A DNA stretch of 64,000 nucleotides from Alphaproteobacteria bacterium (GTDB taxonomy: Bacteria; Pseudomonadota; Alphaproteobacteria; Micropepsales; Micropepsaceae): positions 1 to 64,000 of the forward strand of contig JANXXU010000048.1 of assembly GCA_025350465.1 (NCBI GenBank), given 5' to 3'. The translations under genes and the position numbers were made by a program. This document shows positions 41,347 to 50,740 of this stretch, in pieces. Positions within the stretch are counted from its first letter, which is position 1. Every line of letters begins with the position of its first letter. The notes below the pieces were generated by a model. It was given only the letters and a program-made list of their open reading frames with translations. It did not search any database and had not been told where the DNA came from.

Positions 41347-42714
41347 CTAGGAATGGAGGTGGTCCAAGCCTGCAGCCAGAAGCACATTGCATTGCCGCTC
41401 GGCGACGGCATCGGCGGAGAAATCTTTGGCCATCTCGACGAACAACCGATGCCAGTTGAGCTTTGCCTTGAGATGGATCAATGCGGCGCCGAGGCCAACA
41501 AGCGCACGGGCGACAAAGACGAAAGAGCGAGGCGGGCGCACGATGGAGCCTTCGCCCAAGCGCTGCTTGAGGGCCCAGATGCGCTGCGGCCCGGCCTCGA
41601 ACGGATTGACCCCATCGCCGATCGTTCGTTCGCGATCGTCGAGCACGGGGGCGAAGACGAACTGCGCCCACTCGTTCAATTTTGACGCCAGCTCGCGATC
41701 GGCGTTGCGAAACCCCCAACGCGCGTAAGCTTTGACGGCGGCGTCTTCGTCGCGTGCCTGCAGGGCATGATAGAGATCGATGAAGCCAGCGACTTCGTTC
41801 GCCGCGTAGACGCGCACGCAACCGAAGTCGAACAGGTTGATGCCGCCGTCTTGGCGTACGGAGTAATTGCCTAGATGTGCGTCACCGTGGATGACGCCGT
41901 AGCGACAGAGCGGCAACCACCAAGCGGTATAAAGCGCTTGAGCTACGGCGTTTCGCCGCTCGAGCGGTGCGTCGTCAACCGCCCGGCGAAACGGTGTGCC
42001 GTCGAGCCACGTCATGGTCAGAAGCCGGCGGGTCGACAGCGCGGCGATGGGCTCGGGCACCGAGATGTTCGCCGCGTCGTCCAGCATCGCGTGGAAGAGG
42101 CGCATGTTACCGGCCTCGCGCTCATAGTCGAGTTCTTCGCGCACGCGCTCGGCAACCTCGAGAGCAATCTCGCTCGTGTCGAACGCTCGCACGGCCGTGC
42201 GCTGCAGCGACAGGATAGTCTGGATCTGGGCGATGTCGGCGTCGACCGCCGACTGCATGTCCGGGTATTGGAGTTTGCATGCGAGCGCCCGCCCGTCTTT
42301 GGCAACAGCGCGATGAACTTGGCCAAGCGACGCCGCAGCGGATGGCACCATATCGAAGGATTTGAATTTGGATTGCCAATCCGGGCCAAGCTCAGCGGCC
42401 ATGCGCCGGCGCACGAAGGCTGGGCCCATCGGCGGTGCGTTGGTCTGCAAGGTCGCGAGTTCGGCCGCAAATTCCGGCGGGAATACATCCGGTAGGCTGC
42501 CGGCCACCTGCGCGATTTTCATCGCCGGACCGCGCAATCGGCCAAGCAGCCGCGCCACGTCAGCGGCCGTCGCGACGTCCGTCAACGCACCGCCAAACAG
42601 CATGCGGCCTGCGGTGCGTGAGGCGAGGCCGCCGATTCCGGCCGTCGTCTTCGCATAGCGCTGCAGGCGCCGCCCGAACGACGAGGCTTCCTCATCAGGC
42701 TTTTTGTCGCTCAT
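41347..42714 (-). CDS. ABC1/AarF family atypical kinase (UbiB-like)
   Basis: A 455-residue member of the ABC1/ADCK/UbiB family linked to ubiquinone and lipid metabolism. The KxGQ-type motif reads AMKIAQVAGSLPDVFPPEF near residue 65. The Ala-rich loop is PSAAASLGQVHRAVAKDG, the ATP lysine lies in LACKLQYPDM, the catalytic loop is GVIHGDAHLGNYSVR and the metal site is NLFDFGCVRVY. In the first motif Ala replaces Gly before Gln. Divergent from prfC. Confidence 0.9.
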   Translation of the reverse strand: MSDKKPDEEASSFGRRLQRYAKTTAGIGGLASRTAGRMLFGGALTDVATAADVARLLGRLRGPAMKIAQVAGSLPDVFPPEFAAELATLQTNAPPMGPAFVRRRMAAELGPDWQSKFKSFDMVPSAAASLGQVHRAVAKDGRALACKLQYPDMQSAVDADIAQIQTILSLQRTAVRAFDTSEIALEVAERVREELDYEREAGNMRLFHAMLDDAANISVPEPIAALSTRRLLTMTWLDGTPFRRAVDDAPLERRNAVAQALYTAWWLPLCRYGVIHGDAHLGNYSVRQDGGINLFDFGCVRVYAANEVAGFIDLYHALQARDEDAAVKAYARWGFRNADRELASKLNEWAQFVFAPVLDDRERTIGDGVNPFEAGPQRIWALKQRLGEGSIVRPPRSFVFVARALVGLGAALIHLKAKLNWHRLFVEMAKDFSADAVAERQCNVLLAAGLDHLHS

Positions 42715-42785
42715 GCGCGGTGCATGAAGGGTTTCGCTGGGGGCGTCAATCCGCTACAAGGCGCGCCTTCCATTGGGTTGGTGCC

Positions 42786-44369
42786 ATGGCCGAGTTGCAG
42801 CAAATCATCGATCGCACGCCCGCGGAGGCGGCGGCGCGCCGGCGCACGTTTGCCATCATCTCGCACCCGGACGCGGGCAAGACGACGCTGACCGAGCATC
42901 TCCTGTTGATGGGCGGCGCCATTCACATGGCGGGCGAGGTCAAGGCCAAGCGCGATCGCCGCCGCGCACGCTCCGACTGGATGAAGATCGAGCAGGAACG
43001 CGGCATATCGGTGACGACTGCGGTGATGACGTTCGAATATGGCGGCGTCGTTTTCAATTTGCTGGACACGCCAGGCCACGAAGATTTCAGTGAGGATACG
43101 TATCGCACGCTGACCGCCGCCGACTCGGCCATCATGGTCATCGACGCGGCGAAGGGCATCGAGGCGCAGACACGCAAACTCTTCGAGGTCTGCCGTCTGC
43201 GCGACATTCCGATCATCACTTTTATCAATAAGATGGACCGCGAGGCGCGCGATCCGTTCACGTTGATGGACGAGATCGCCGACACCTTGCAGCTGCACGT
43301 GACGCCGGCCATGTGGCCTGTCGGATCGGGCCTCAACTTTCGCGGCGTGATGGATTTCGGCGCCAATCATTTCCTGCCGTTCGGCCGCGACAACGATCCG
43401 GTCGGCCACAATCGCTTGGTAGATATGCTCAGCACCGAGGAACAGGCGCAATTTGCCGAGGAAAGCGCGCTGGCGCGCGGCGGCTACCCGGCCTTCGATC
43501 TTGCGACCTATCGCGAGGGTCATCTGACGCCGGTTTATTTCGGCGCCGCGCTGAAGAATTTCGCCGTCAAGGAACTGATCGACGGCCTATCGAAATACGC
43601 GCCGGCGCCGCGCTCGCAGCCGGCGGAGCAACGCACCGTGATGCCCAGCGAGGACAAGGTCACGGGCTTTGTCTTCAAGGTCCAGGCGAATATGGATCCC
43701 AACCATCGCGACCGTGTCGCCTTCATGCGCCTGTGCTCTGGCCATTTCGAGCGCGGGATGAAGCTCAAGCAATCGGGCTCGGGCAAGGTGATCAGCGTTC
43801 ACAATCCAATTCTATTCTTTGCGCAGTCGCGCGAGACCGTCGACGAGGCGTGGCCCGGCGACATCATCGGCATTCCCAATCACGGTGTCCTGCGCGTTGG
43901 CGACACGCTGACCGAGGGCGAGGATCTGACTTTCACCGGCATTCCGAACTTCGCACCGGAGATTTTGCGCCGCGTACGCCTCGCCGATCCGATGAAGGCC
44001 AAACACTTGCAGCGCGCGCTCGAAGCGTTGGCCGAGGAGGGCGTGACCCAAGTCTTCCGTCCCAAGATCGGTGCTCAGTGGTATGTCGGCGTCGTCGGCC
44101 AGTTGCAGCTCGACGTTTTGTGCAGCCGCATTGCCGCCGAGTACGACCTCGATGTGGGATTTGAAACTGCGCTTTATGAAACCGCGCGCTGGGTCGCGGC
44201 CGACGACCCGGTCGAACTCAAGCGTTTCACCGATGCCCATCAAGGCCAGCTGGCCGACGACCGCGACGGCGCGCCCGTATTCCTAGCAAAGAGCGCGTGG
44301 GAACTTCGCTACGCCGCGGAGAAATGGCCGAAGATCAAATTCACGGCCACCAAAGAGCGGCGGCATTGA
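42786..44369 (+). CDS. prfC: Peptide chain release factor 3
   Basis: A 527-residue GTPase that recycles RF1/RF2 from the ribosome. G1 is ISHPDAGKTTLTEHLL, the switch region has the RF3-type RGISVTTAVMTFEY, G3 is LLDTPGHEDFSEDTYRTL and G4 is TFINKMDREARDP. The C-terminal domain begins near EGVTQVFRPKIGAQWYVGVV. All are standard for RF3. ATG 42786 is selected on family length; the frame open to 42435 overlaps AarF antisense and is not coding. Confidence 0.97.
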   Translation: MAELQQIIDRTPAEAAARRRTFAIISHPDAGKTTLTEHLLLMGGAIHMAGEVKAKRDRRRARSDWMKIEQERGISVTTAVMTFEYGGVVFNLLDTPGHEDFSEDTYRTLTAADSAIMVIDAAKGIEAQTRKLFEVCRLRDIPIITFINKMDREARDPFTLMDEIADTLQLHVTPAMWPVGSGLNFRGVMDFGANHFLPFGRDNDPVGHNRLVDMLSTEEQAQFAEESALARGGYPAFDLATYREGHLTPVYFGAALKNFAVKELIDGLSKYAPAPRSQPAEQRTVMPSEDKVTGFVFKVQANMDPNHRDRVAFMRLCSGHFERGMKLKQSGSGKVISVHNPILFFAQSRETVDEAWPGDIIGIPNHGVLRVGDTLTEGEDLTFTGIPNFAPEILRRVRLADPMKAKHLQRALEALAEEGVTQVFRPKIGAQWYVGVVGQLQLDVLCSRIAAEYDLDVGFETALYETARWVAADDPVELKRFTDAHQGQLADDRDGAPVFLAKSAWELRYAAEKWPKIKFTATKERRH

Positions 44370-44479
44370 TCCGCTAGGCTGATCTGTTGTGGGGTTGGGG
44401 TGTGGCCACGACGCTGCACAGAGCGTTGCCGTTGGGTCGACTGACTCTTCGCGCAAGGACTGGGCCTGCGCGAGCGCCG

Positions 44480-45589
44480 CTAGTTTGCGACCGCCACAGC
44501 CGTTGGATTTGCGTCGCGCCGCACCTTCCAGAAGCGCATGACGCGCTGCGCCGATTCCGGCGTCACTTGATCGTAGAGGGCGAGGAGGTCATGCGTCGCC
44601 TCGCTGGAGCGCGTCGGGGAGGCATCCAGCAGCAACGCCAAAGCTGAGAACGTCGCGCGGTCGAAGCGTGCCGAGCGGCAGACGATCGCGATGCCTTCGG
44701 TATTGCGCGTCTGCACGATGCGATGGGCGGTCTTGACGTCGATATCGGCGAGCCGCGCAAAGGCGTGGGCGAATTCGGTCGTTTGTCCCGCCCGCATCAA
44801 ATGCACCAGCAGCGACTCGTTCAATTCCTTCTTTCGCGCCATCTCGGATACGAAGACGCGTGCGCGCCGATCGGATTCCTTGATTTGGCGCACCTCGCGC
44901 GCGAACCGGTCGCGCGTCTGCGTCAAGGCCTTGTCGAGAACCTCTTGCGGCAAGCCGTCGATCTTCTGAATGATTTGCGTGCGCAAGTTCGTCGAAACGA
45001 ATGAAAACATCTCGTTGAGCAGGTCGACCGGCAGATCATGGCGCGCGATCAACGGCGTTTGCAGCGCCTCGTTGTTCTCCGAGCGTTCGACTACTTTTTC
45101 GATCGCGTCGCGCGATAGCTCGGCGCCGGAATTTGAAACCAATTTGACCAAGACCGTGTCGCTGCCGCGGGTCACCAGCGCATCCGAAACGACCGGTGAA
45201 ACGGTCGGCCGCACGGCGATGGCTTCCAAATATTCCTGCCCCTTCGTGTTCGCGATCTCGACGAGGTCGCCGTCTGCCAGGACCGGGCTCTGCGCGATCA
45301 CTTCATGCGCGACGCTGAATTCGTCATAGGCGAGCTGTTGAATCAACGCATGGGGCGCCGTCGGCAAGGCCGCAAGCGTGTGCGCCAAGTCCTCGCGTAC
45401 CGCGAGTTCCATTTCCTTGGCGATCCGGCCCATGATCGCGCCGAAATGTTCGCGCTCGACTTCGGAATATGCGTCCGTTTCCGCCAAGAACAAATCCGTG
45501 ACTTCGCGTAGGAGTTCGCGCCGCTGCTCGCTCGACGGCGTCTTCGCGAGCTGAAGCACGCGGCGCAAATTGGCGTGTTTTTCAGGCAT
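44480..45589 (-). CDS. DUF2336 domain protein (second paralogue)
   Basis: A 369-residue helical protein of the DUF2336 family. It carries LAYDEFSVAHEVIAQSPVLA near residue 92, where the paralogue at 26904 has LLASDEISVARSILERSPIL. RPTVSPVVSDALVTRGSDTV, LPVDLLNEMFSFVSTNLRTQ and ARLADIDVKTAHRIVQTRNT follow. The first domain differs from that of its paralogue, suggesting different partners. Sits downstream of the PLP decarboxylase gene on the same strand (92-nt gap). Confidence 0.88.
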   Translation of the reverse strand: MPEKHANLRRVLQLAKTPSSEQRRELLREVTDLFLAETDAYSEVEREHFGAIMGRIAKEMELAVREDLAHTLAALPTAPHALIQQLAYDEFSVAHEVIAQSPVLADGDLVEIANTKGQEYLEAIAVRPTVSPVVSDALVTRGSDTVLVKLVSNSGAELSRDAIEKVVERSENNEALQTPLIARHDLPVDLLNEMFSFVSTNLRTQIIQKIDGLPQEVLDKALTQTRDRFAREVRQIKESDRRARVFVSEMARKKELNESLLVHLMRAGQTTEFAHAFARLADIDVKTAHRIVQTRNTEGIAIVCRSARFDRATFSALALLLDASPTRSSEATHDLLALYDQVTPESAQRVMRFWKVRRDANPTAVAVAN

Positions 45590-45681
45590 TTGAGGTCGGA
45601 CACGGCCTTTGATGGTTGCCCGCGATCATCCCGCCGATTTGTAAACATTCGGTCAGGGAAAATGCCTAACGGGCCGTGAAG

Positions 45682-46887
45682 CTAGGTGGCCTCGGTTTCG
45701 ATAAAAGTATCCGGAAAGAAGCCGTTGAACGCCGTGCGCAAGGCACACGAATAGGCACCGAGTTTGTCGAAGACGACCCAATCGTCGGCGGCGATGCCGG
45801 CCGGAATCTCGAGCTGATAGTGCAGCAAGTCGAGCGTGTCGCAGGTCGGCCCGAACACCTTGAAGAGTTCGGTCTTCCCCTGTTTCTCGACAATGCCGCC
45901 GTCCGGGCGGGGCCCGAAGACGCGCAATGGATAGCGCACCGGCCAATTCTTCAGAGCATATTCATTGAGCGATCCGTAGATGCCGTCATTGATGAAGATC
46001 GTGTGGTCGCGGCGGATCATGACCTGTGTGATCAGCGAAAGGCCGTCGGCCACGAGCGCGCGCCCTGGTTCGCAATGAAGAAGCGTGCCGGCGGGCAGGT
46101 TGAGAGCGCGAATCCCCGAATTGATCGCGTCGAAATAAGTGGTGAGCGGCGGCACTATCACATTTCGATAGTATCCGGGAAAACCACCGCCGATATCGAG
46201 TGCCGCAATGGTTACACCCGCGCGTGCGATGACTTCGCCGCAAATCGCGAGCGCGCGGGTATAAGCTTCGGCTTTCATGCACTGTGAGCCGACGTGAAAT
46301 GTCAGCGCGGGCCGCGCGCCGTGACGCACAATTGCCCCGAGAAGCAAAGCCGCGTCTTCGACGATTGCCCCGAACTTGCTGGCAAGTTCCAAAAGCGCGC
46401 CGTCCGCCGGAACACTCAAGCGAACATAGAGCGTCAGTTCTTGGGCGATACGCTTGTCCGCATGCGCGCCGGTTTCACGCAAGATCGTTTGCAGTTCCGC
46501 GTCACTGTCGAGTGCAAAGTCGCGGATACCGAAACTTCGATGGGCTTCGCCCGCCGCGCCGCGCAAACGCACCGGCGCCATGAAACTCATGGCGGCATCC
46601 GGAAATCGTTCGTGAACGGCTTTGACTTCGGGGATCGAAGCGACATCGAAGTGTTTAATTCCGGCGGCGTAGACCTGGTCCAAAACCGGCGCCGCGTGGT
46701 TCGCCTTCACGGCATACATCGTCTGGCCGGCAAAGCCTTCGCGAAAGCTGCGCGCGGCAACCTGGAACGCGCCTGGGATCAGCGCGTAGACCGGCATCGC
46801 CGGTCGCATGGCCGCAATCGCCGCAGCTACGTCTTTATATCGAGGCAGTCGGCCACGCCTGGACGCGATCTCAGCCGTGCTGGACAT
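45682..46887 (-). CDS. Type III PLP-dependent decarboxylase (ornithine/lysine-type)
   Basis: A 401-residue alanine-racemase-fold decarboxylase of the eukaryotic-like ODC group. The PLP lysine is in TMYAVKANHAAPVL near residue 60. HVGSQC and DIGGGFPGYY (near 232) bind the cofactor phosphate, followed by LLHCEPGRALVADG. The catalytic cysteine is in VFGPTCDTLDLLHY (near 350) and the dimer Tyr/Asp region is DKLGAYSCALRTAFNGF. Probable product: putrescine or cadaverine. Divergent from the histidine kinase at 47062. Confidence 0.9.
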   Translation of the reverse strand: MSSTAEIASRRGRLPRYKDVAAAIAAMRPAMPVYALIPGAFQVAARSFREGFAGQTMYAVKANHAAPVLDQVYAAGIKHFDVASIPEVKAVHERFPDAAMSFMAPVRLRGAAGEAHRSFGIRDFALDSDAELQTILRETGAHADKRIAQELTLYVRLSVPADGALLELASKFGAIVEDAALLLGAIVRHGARPALTFHVGSQCMKAEAYTRALAICGEVIARAGVTIAALDIGGGFPGYYRNVIVPPLTTYFDAINSGIRALNLPAGTLLHCEPGRALVADGLSLITQVMIRRDHTIFINDGIYGSLNEYALKNWPVRYPLRVFGPRPDGGIVEKQGKTELFKVFGPTCDTLDLLHYQLEIPAGIAADDWVVFDKLGAYSCALRTAFNGFFPDTFIETEAT

Positions 46888-47061
46888 AAAGTCGTACCTG
46901 TTGGTTTGCGCGCTGCGGCGGTCGCGAAGGGCGCGTCCTTACGGGAGCGGCCCTAAGGGGTCAATCAGAATCGGGAGACTACAACTTAAATGTGAGGCTT
47001 TCCTTTAGCATTGCGGTGACACCGGCACTGTAGCGTCGGTCACAGCGGGTGGTGAACGCGG
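46888..47061. promoter_or_regulatory. Divergent region between PLP decarboxylase and histidine kinase genes
   Basis: 174 nt between divergent starts. It should hold both promoters, with an AT-richer stretch at about 46975-47005 (ACAACTTAAATGTGAGG). No operator or hairpin was recognised. Confidence 0.35.
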
Positions 47062-48165
47062 ATGAGTGCGGCGCGCTCGTTTCAAGCGGGGGCTTGGTAT
47101 GGAAAGGGTCGTCGGATGCGGCTTGGCCTTACGCTTGCCTGCGTCTTCGTGCTTTGTGCCTTGGGTATCGTCGCTTTGCTGGACGGATCCTTGCCGCTCA
47201 GCGCGTGGATGCCCGGCGGCGATGCGTTGCCGATCGGCATGCTGATTTTTTCGTCCTGTTTGGCCGGCATGTTCGCCGCGCGCATCAGCGAGCGGTCGCG
47301 GCAAGCGGAGCAATTGGCGACCGGTCTCGCGCGCGTAAACGCAGCGCTTGAAATTCAAGTTTGGCAACGCACGAACGCGCTAAGCGAAAAGGTTGGCGAG
47401 CTCGAACAAGCGCGTGCCGAAGCAGTATCCGCCAATCTGGCCAAGTCGCGCTTCTTGGCTTCCATGAGCCATGAACTGCGCACGCCGCTCAATGCTATTC
47501 TAGGCTTCTCAGAACTCATCGAAGGTGAGATTTACGGCGCCGTCGGCGACAAGCGCTATACGGAGTACGCACGGCTGATCCACGTGAGCGGGAGACACTT
47601 GCTGTCGCTGATACGCGATGTTCTCGACCTCTCGAAGATCGAAGCGGGCAAGATGGAGCTTCAGCCGGAGCCGTTGGACGTCGTCGCGATCCTCGCTGAA
47701 GCGCAGGATCTCGTGGGTGCGAAGGCGAGCGACCTCGACAATCGCCTCTCGGTTGAGGTCGAGCCGGACTTGCCGCTGTTGATGGCCGACCGGCGCGCCG
47801 TGCTTCAGATGACCGTCAATCTTTTGTCGAATGCGGCGAAGTTCACACCGACCTCGGGCAAGATCGTGCTCTCGGCCCGCCTTCGTGATGATGGCGGTGT
47901 GTCGATAGGCGTGCGCGATACCGGTGTCGGTATCGCTAAGTCCGATATTCCCAAAGCGCTCTCCGCCTTCGGTCAGATCGAGAACGAATTCGGGCGCAAG
48001 CACGACGGAACGGGCTTGGGCCTGCCCATCGTCACATCGTTGATGGAGTTACACGACGGGCATTTCAAGTTCGACAGCGAGCTTGGCAAGGGAACGATCG
48101 CCGGATTGATCTTCCCGGCCGAACGCTCACTGCGCGGCGTCGGCGAAAGCGCGGCGGCGCGCTGA
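47062..48165 (+). CDS. Sensor histidine kinase with two TM segments
   Basis: A 367-residue kinase with two N-terminal TM spans (LGLTLACVFVLCALGIVALL and LPIGMLIFSSCLAGMFAA), a short coiled-coil signalling helix, HisKA (FLASMSHELRTPLNAILGFS, phospho-His near residue 144), and a HATPase with NLLSNAAKFTP, VRDTGVGIAKSDI and GTGLGLPIV. No PAS domain and no large periplasmic sensor. ATG 47116, preceded by GGAAAGGG, is a good alternative start. Its 3' end overlaps the convergent DUF934 gene by 39 nt. Confidence 0.9.
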   Translation: MSAARSFQAGAWYGKGRRMRLGLTLACVFVLCALGIVALLDGSLPLSAWMPGGDALPIGMLIFSSCLAGMFAARISERSRQAEQLATGLARVNAALEIQVWQRTNALSEKVGELEQARAEAVSANLAKSRFLASMSHELRTPLNAILGFSELIEGEIYGAVGDKRYTEYARLIHVSGRHLLSLIRDVLDLSKIEAGKMELQPEPLDVVAILAEAQDLVGAKASDLDNRLSVEVEPDLPLLMADRRAVLQMTVNLLSNAAKFTPTSGKIVLSARLRDDGGVSIGVRDTGVGIAKSDIPKALSAFGQIENEFGRKHDGTGLGLPIVTSLMELHDGHFKFDSELGKGTIAGLIFPAERSLRGVGESAAAR

Positions 48166-48663
48166 TGGTGAGCGGCGATCGCGACGCAATGCGAGGACGT
48201 TGGTCACGGCATCGGATGCCGGCTGGTAAAACACGGTTTGCTCGTCCAGCGCCGCTCGAAAATCTTCGATCCGAGTTCCCGGCTTAACCTCGAACGCGTC
48301 GATGCCACAGCGGCACATGAAGAGCCACTGGTCGCGCAATACCTCGCCGGTCGCGCGGATCTCGCCTTTGAACCCCAAACGTTGGCGCAAGAGGCGCGCC
48401 CAGGAATAGCCGCGTCCGTCGCGAAACTTGGGAAACTCGAGCACGATCAACGCCAAGCGATGTACATCGTCGCCAAGTGCGTCGGGCGATTGGTCCGCGC
48501 CGAGCTTTACGCCGAGCGCCACATTGCGACCCACGAGCGCTTCGCGTTCGGCTTGCCAACGTTTGAGCGATACGATGACCGGTGTGCCCAACGGCGCCTC
48601 TTGACCGTCCGCGAGAGACGCAAAGACATTCTCAGCAAAGGCGCCGTTCTTAATGAGCGACAT
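48127..48663 (-). CDS. DUF934 protein, sulfite reductase operon
   Basis: A 178-residue DUF934 protein, a family found in proteobacterial sulfate assimilation operons. GVKLGADQSPDALGDDVHRL, EFPKFRDGRGYSWARLLRQR and FKGEIRATGEVLRDQWLFMC match the family. Its molecular role is not settled. GGGAGAAG precedes ATG 48663, which lies 14 nt inside the reductase gene, so the two are translationally coupled. Confidence 0.88.
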   Translation of the reverse strand: MSLIKNGAFAENVFASLADGQEAPLGTPVIVSLKRWQAEREALVGRNVALGVKLGADQSPDALGDDVHRLALIVLEFPKFRDGRGYSWARLLRQRLGFKGEIRATGEVLRDQWLFMCRCGIDAFEVKPGTRIEDFRAALDEQTVFYQPASDAVTNVLALRRDRRSPSARRRAFADAAQ

Positions 48664-50311
48664 AAAGCTTCTCCCGGAATGGCTGAATGCCGACGCGGCG
48701 ATAGGTGTCGAGAAAGCGCTCGTCCTTGGCTTGGCGCAGATCCAAATAAGTGCCGACGATGGTCTCGACCGCGTCGGCAACTTCGTTCTCGCCGAACGCC
48801 GGGCCGACGATCTCGCCGATGGACGCGGTTTCGTCGCCCGATCCGCCGAGGGTGATCTGGTAATACTCAACGCCCTTCTTATCGACGCCGAGCACGCCGA
48901 TATGGCCGACGTGATGATGGCCGCAGGCGTTAATGCAGCCGGAAATCTTGATCTTCAGCTCGCCGATCGCATTTTGCCGCTCGAGATCGGCAAAGCGCGT
49001 GCTTATCGCTTGCGCGATGTTGATGGAGCGCGCATTGGCTAGATCGCAATAATCTAGGCCAGGACAGGCGATGATGTCGGAGATCAAGCCGGCATTTGCC
49101 GTCGCCAGGCCCGCTTTGTCCAAGAATTGCCACACCTCAAAGAGGTCGCGCTGACGCAAATGCGGCAGCACCAAATTCTGCTCGTGACTGACGCGAATTT
49201 CATCGAACGACAAGCGCTCGGCCAGATCCGCCACGAGGCTCATCTGTTCGGCTGACGCGTCGCCCGGCACGCCACCGATCGGCTTCAGCGATATGGTGGC
49301 GATCGCATAGCCCGGCATCTTGTGAGGGGCGATGTTGGTATCGACCCAGCTTGCGAATACCTTGTTGGCGGCCCTTTGCTTTGTCAGCAACGCGGTCTCG
49401 TCGCCCAGCGCCTCAAACGGTGGCGCGGCGAAATAGCGGCGGATGCGTTCGATTTCTTCCCGCGGCAGCTCAAGCGCGGCTTGCGATTTGATCTCGGCGA
49501 ACTCCACCTCGACCTGGCGCTTCATCTCGGCCGCGCCGATTTGATGCACGAGAATTTTGATGCGCGCTTTGTAAATGTTGTCGCGCCGTCCGTAGAGATT
49601 ATAGACGCGCATCACTGCTTCGAGATACGCGAGCAGATCGCCGGCGGCAATCCCATCGCCGATGCAATGGCCGATCATCGGCGTGCGGCCCTGACCGCCG
49701 CCGACGTAAACGTCGAAGCCAAGCGTGCCGCCGTCCTTGCGCTGGATCACGATGCCGATGTCGTGGACTTTGATCGCCGCGCGATCCTTCGGCGCCGCCG
49801 TCACGGCGATTTTGAACTTGCGCGGCAGATAGGAAAACTCGGGATGGAACGTCGACCACTGGCGAATGATCTCCGACCAGAGGCGCGGATCGTCGACCTC
49901 GTCCGCCGAAGCGCCGGCGAAATGATCGGCCGTGACGTTGCGAATGCAATTGCCGCTCGTCTGGATCGCATGCATCTCGACGGTTGCGAGGTCGGCTAGA
50001 ATGTCGGGGACGTCGGCGAGCTTTGGCCAATTGTACTGAAGGTTCTGGCGCGTCGTGAAATGCGCATAATCCTTGTCGTATTTCCGCGCGATGTGGCCCA
50101 GCATGCGAAGCTGGCGCGACGAGAGCGTTCCGTACGGGATCGCAACGCGCAGCATGTAAGCGTGAAGCTGCAGATAGAGCCCGTTCATCAAGCGCAAGGG
50201 TTTGAATTCGTCTTCCGTCAATTCGCCGGACAACCGGCGCGCCACCTGACCGCGAAACTGCGCGACGCGCTCATCGACAAGTTTTTGGTCGAATTCGTCG
50301 TAGCGATACAT
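48650..50311 (-). CDS. Nitrite/sulfite reductase, siroheme [4Fe-4S] enzyme (CysI-like)
   Basis: A 553-residue single-chain reductase performing six-electron reduction of sulfite (or nitrite). Two ferredoxin-like repeats start at HAYMLRVAIPYGTLSSRQL and VSHEQNLVLPHL. Substrate-side residues include HFTTRQNLQYNWPKLADVP. The siroheme/4Fe-4S cysteines are in CPGLDYCDLANARS and GCINACGHHHVGHIG. The DUF2849 and DUF934 neighbours favour sulfite. No cysJ flavoprotein is adjacent, so ferredoxin is the likely donor. Confidence 0.92.
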   Translation of the reverse strand: MYRYDEFDQKLVDERVAQFRGQVARRLSGELTEDEFKPLRLMNGLYLQLHAYMLRVAIPYGTLSSRQLRMLGHIARKYDKDYAHFTTRQNLQYNWPKLADVPDILADLATVEMHAIQTSGNCIRNVTADHFAGASADEVDDPRLWSEIIRQWSTFHPEFSYLPRKFKIAVTAAPKDRAAIKVHDIGIVIQRKDGGTLGFDVYVGGGQGRTPMIGHCIGDGIAAGDLLAYLEAVMRVYNLYGRRDNIYKARIKILVHQIGAAEMKRQVEVEFAEIKSQAALELPREEIERIRRYFAAPPFEALGDETALLTKQRAANKVFASWVDTNIAPHKMPGYAIATISLKPIGGVPGDASAEQMSLVADLAERLSFDEIRVSHEQNLVLPHLRQRDLFEVWQFLDKAGLATANAGLISDIIACPGLDYCDLANARSINIAQAISTRFADLERQNAIGELKIKISGCINACGHHHVGHIGVLGVDKKGVEYYQITLGGSGDETASIGEIVGPAFGENEVADAVETIVGTYLDLRQAKDERFLDTYRRVGIQPFREKLYVAH

Positions 50312-50315
50312 TGCG

Positions 50316-50609
50316 CTAGGCCCGCGCCTGTTTGCCGAGATCGCGCCGAATGGTCGGGCCGGCCGCGCGGATGATCTCCCGCATCTTGACGGGCTTGAGC
50401 GCTTCGCCTTGGCCGGTCACGTCGAAGAGATAGGCGTGCACGACTTTCAGGTCGCGCTCAGCCTCGACGCCCTTAGCAAGGGCCGCTTCGCCCTCCGCGG
50501 CGCCAACCAGCTGCTTCGCGCCGCCAAGGTCTTCGACCCAATGCCCGGCCGCGTCGAAGTACACGACCTCGCCGTCCTTCAACCTATTGGCGGTGAGCAC
50601 TTGAGGCAT
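50316..50609 (-). CDS. DUF2849 protein, sulfite reductase operon
   Basis: A 97-residue protein of DUF2849, small alphaproteobacterial proteins encoded directly before the siroheme reductase. PQVLTANRLKDGEVVYFDAA and AYLFDVTGQGEALKPVKMRE fit the family. First gene of the operon, 4 nt before the reductase start. ATG 50609 is preferred to the extension to 50633. Role unknown, possibly substrate or electron channelling. Confidence 0.85.
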   Translation of the reverse strand: MPQVLTANRLKDGEVVYFDAAGHWVEDLGGAKQLVGAAEGEAALAKGVEAERDLKVVHAYLFDVTGQGEALKPVKMREIIRAAGPTIRRDLGKQARA

Positions 50610-50740
50610 AACTGTCCGACCCGTCCAATCCACCTAAAGGATGGGGGGCGACAGGTATTTTGTCAATAACTGGCGTAGAATACAAGTAAGTACAATTATC
50701 TATTGTTAAATCTAGAACTGAGGCTCGGCCGGCCAAAGAT
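50610..50740 (-). promoter_or_regulatory. AT-rich promoter region of the sulfite reductase operon
   Basis: This 131-nt spacer is unusually AT-rich next to its surroundings. On the minus strand it contains TTGACA (50661-50666), a consensus -35 placed about 52-57 nt before ATG 50609, but no clear -10 at 16-18 nt. Upstream is the short palindrome-like CAATAGATAATTG, a possible regulator site. The ABC permease gene ends just upstream. Confidence 0.45.

Noticed and set aside
44450-44472. CGCGCA/TGCGCG stem between prfC and DUF2336 as a terminator
   Set aside because: Only 6 bp with no T-run; such stems are frequent by chance in GC-rich DNA.
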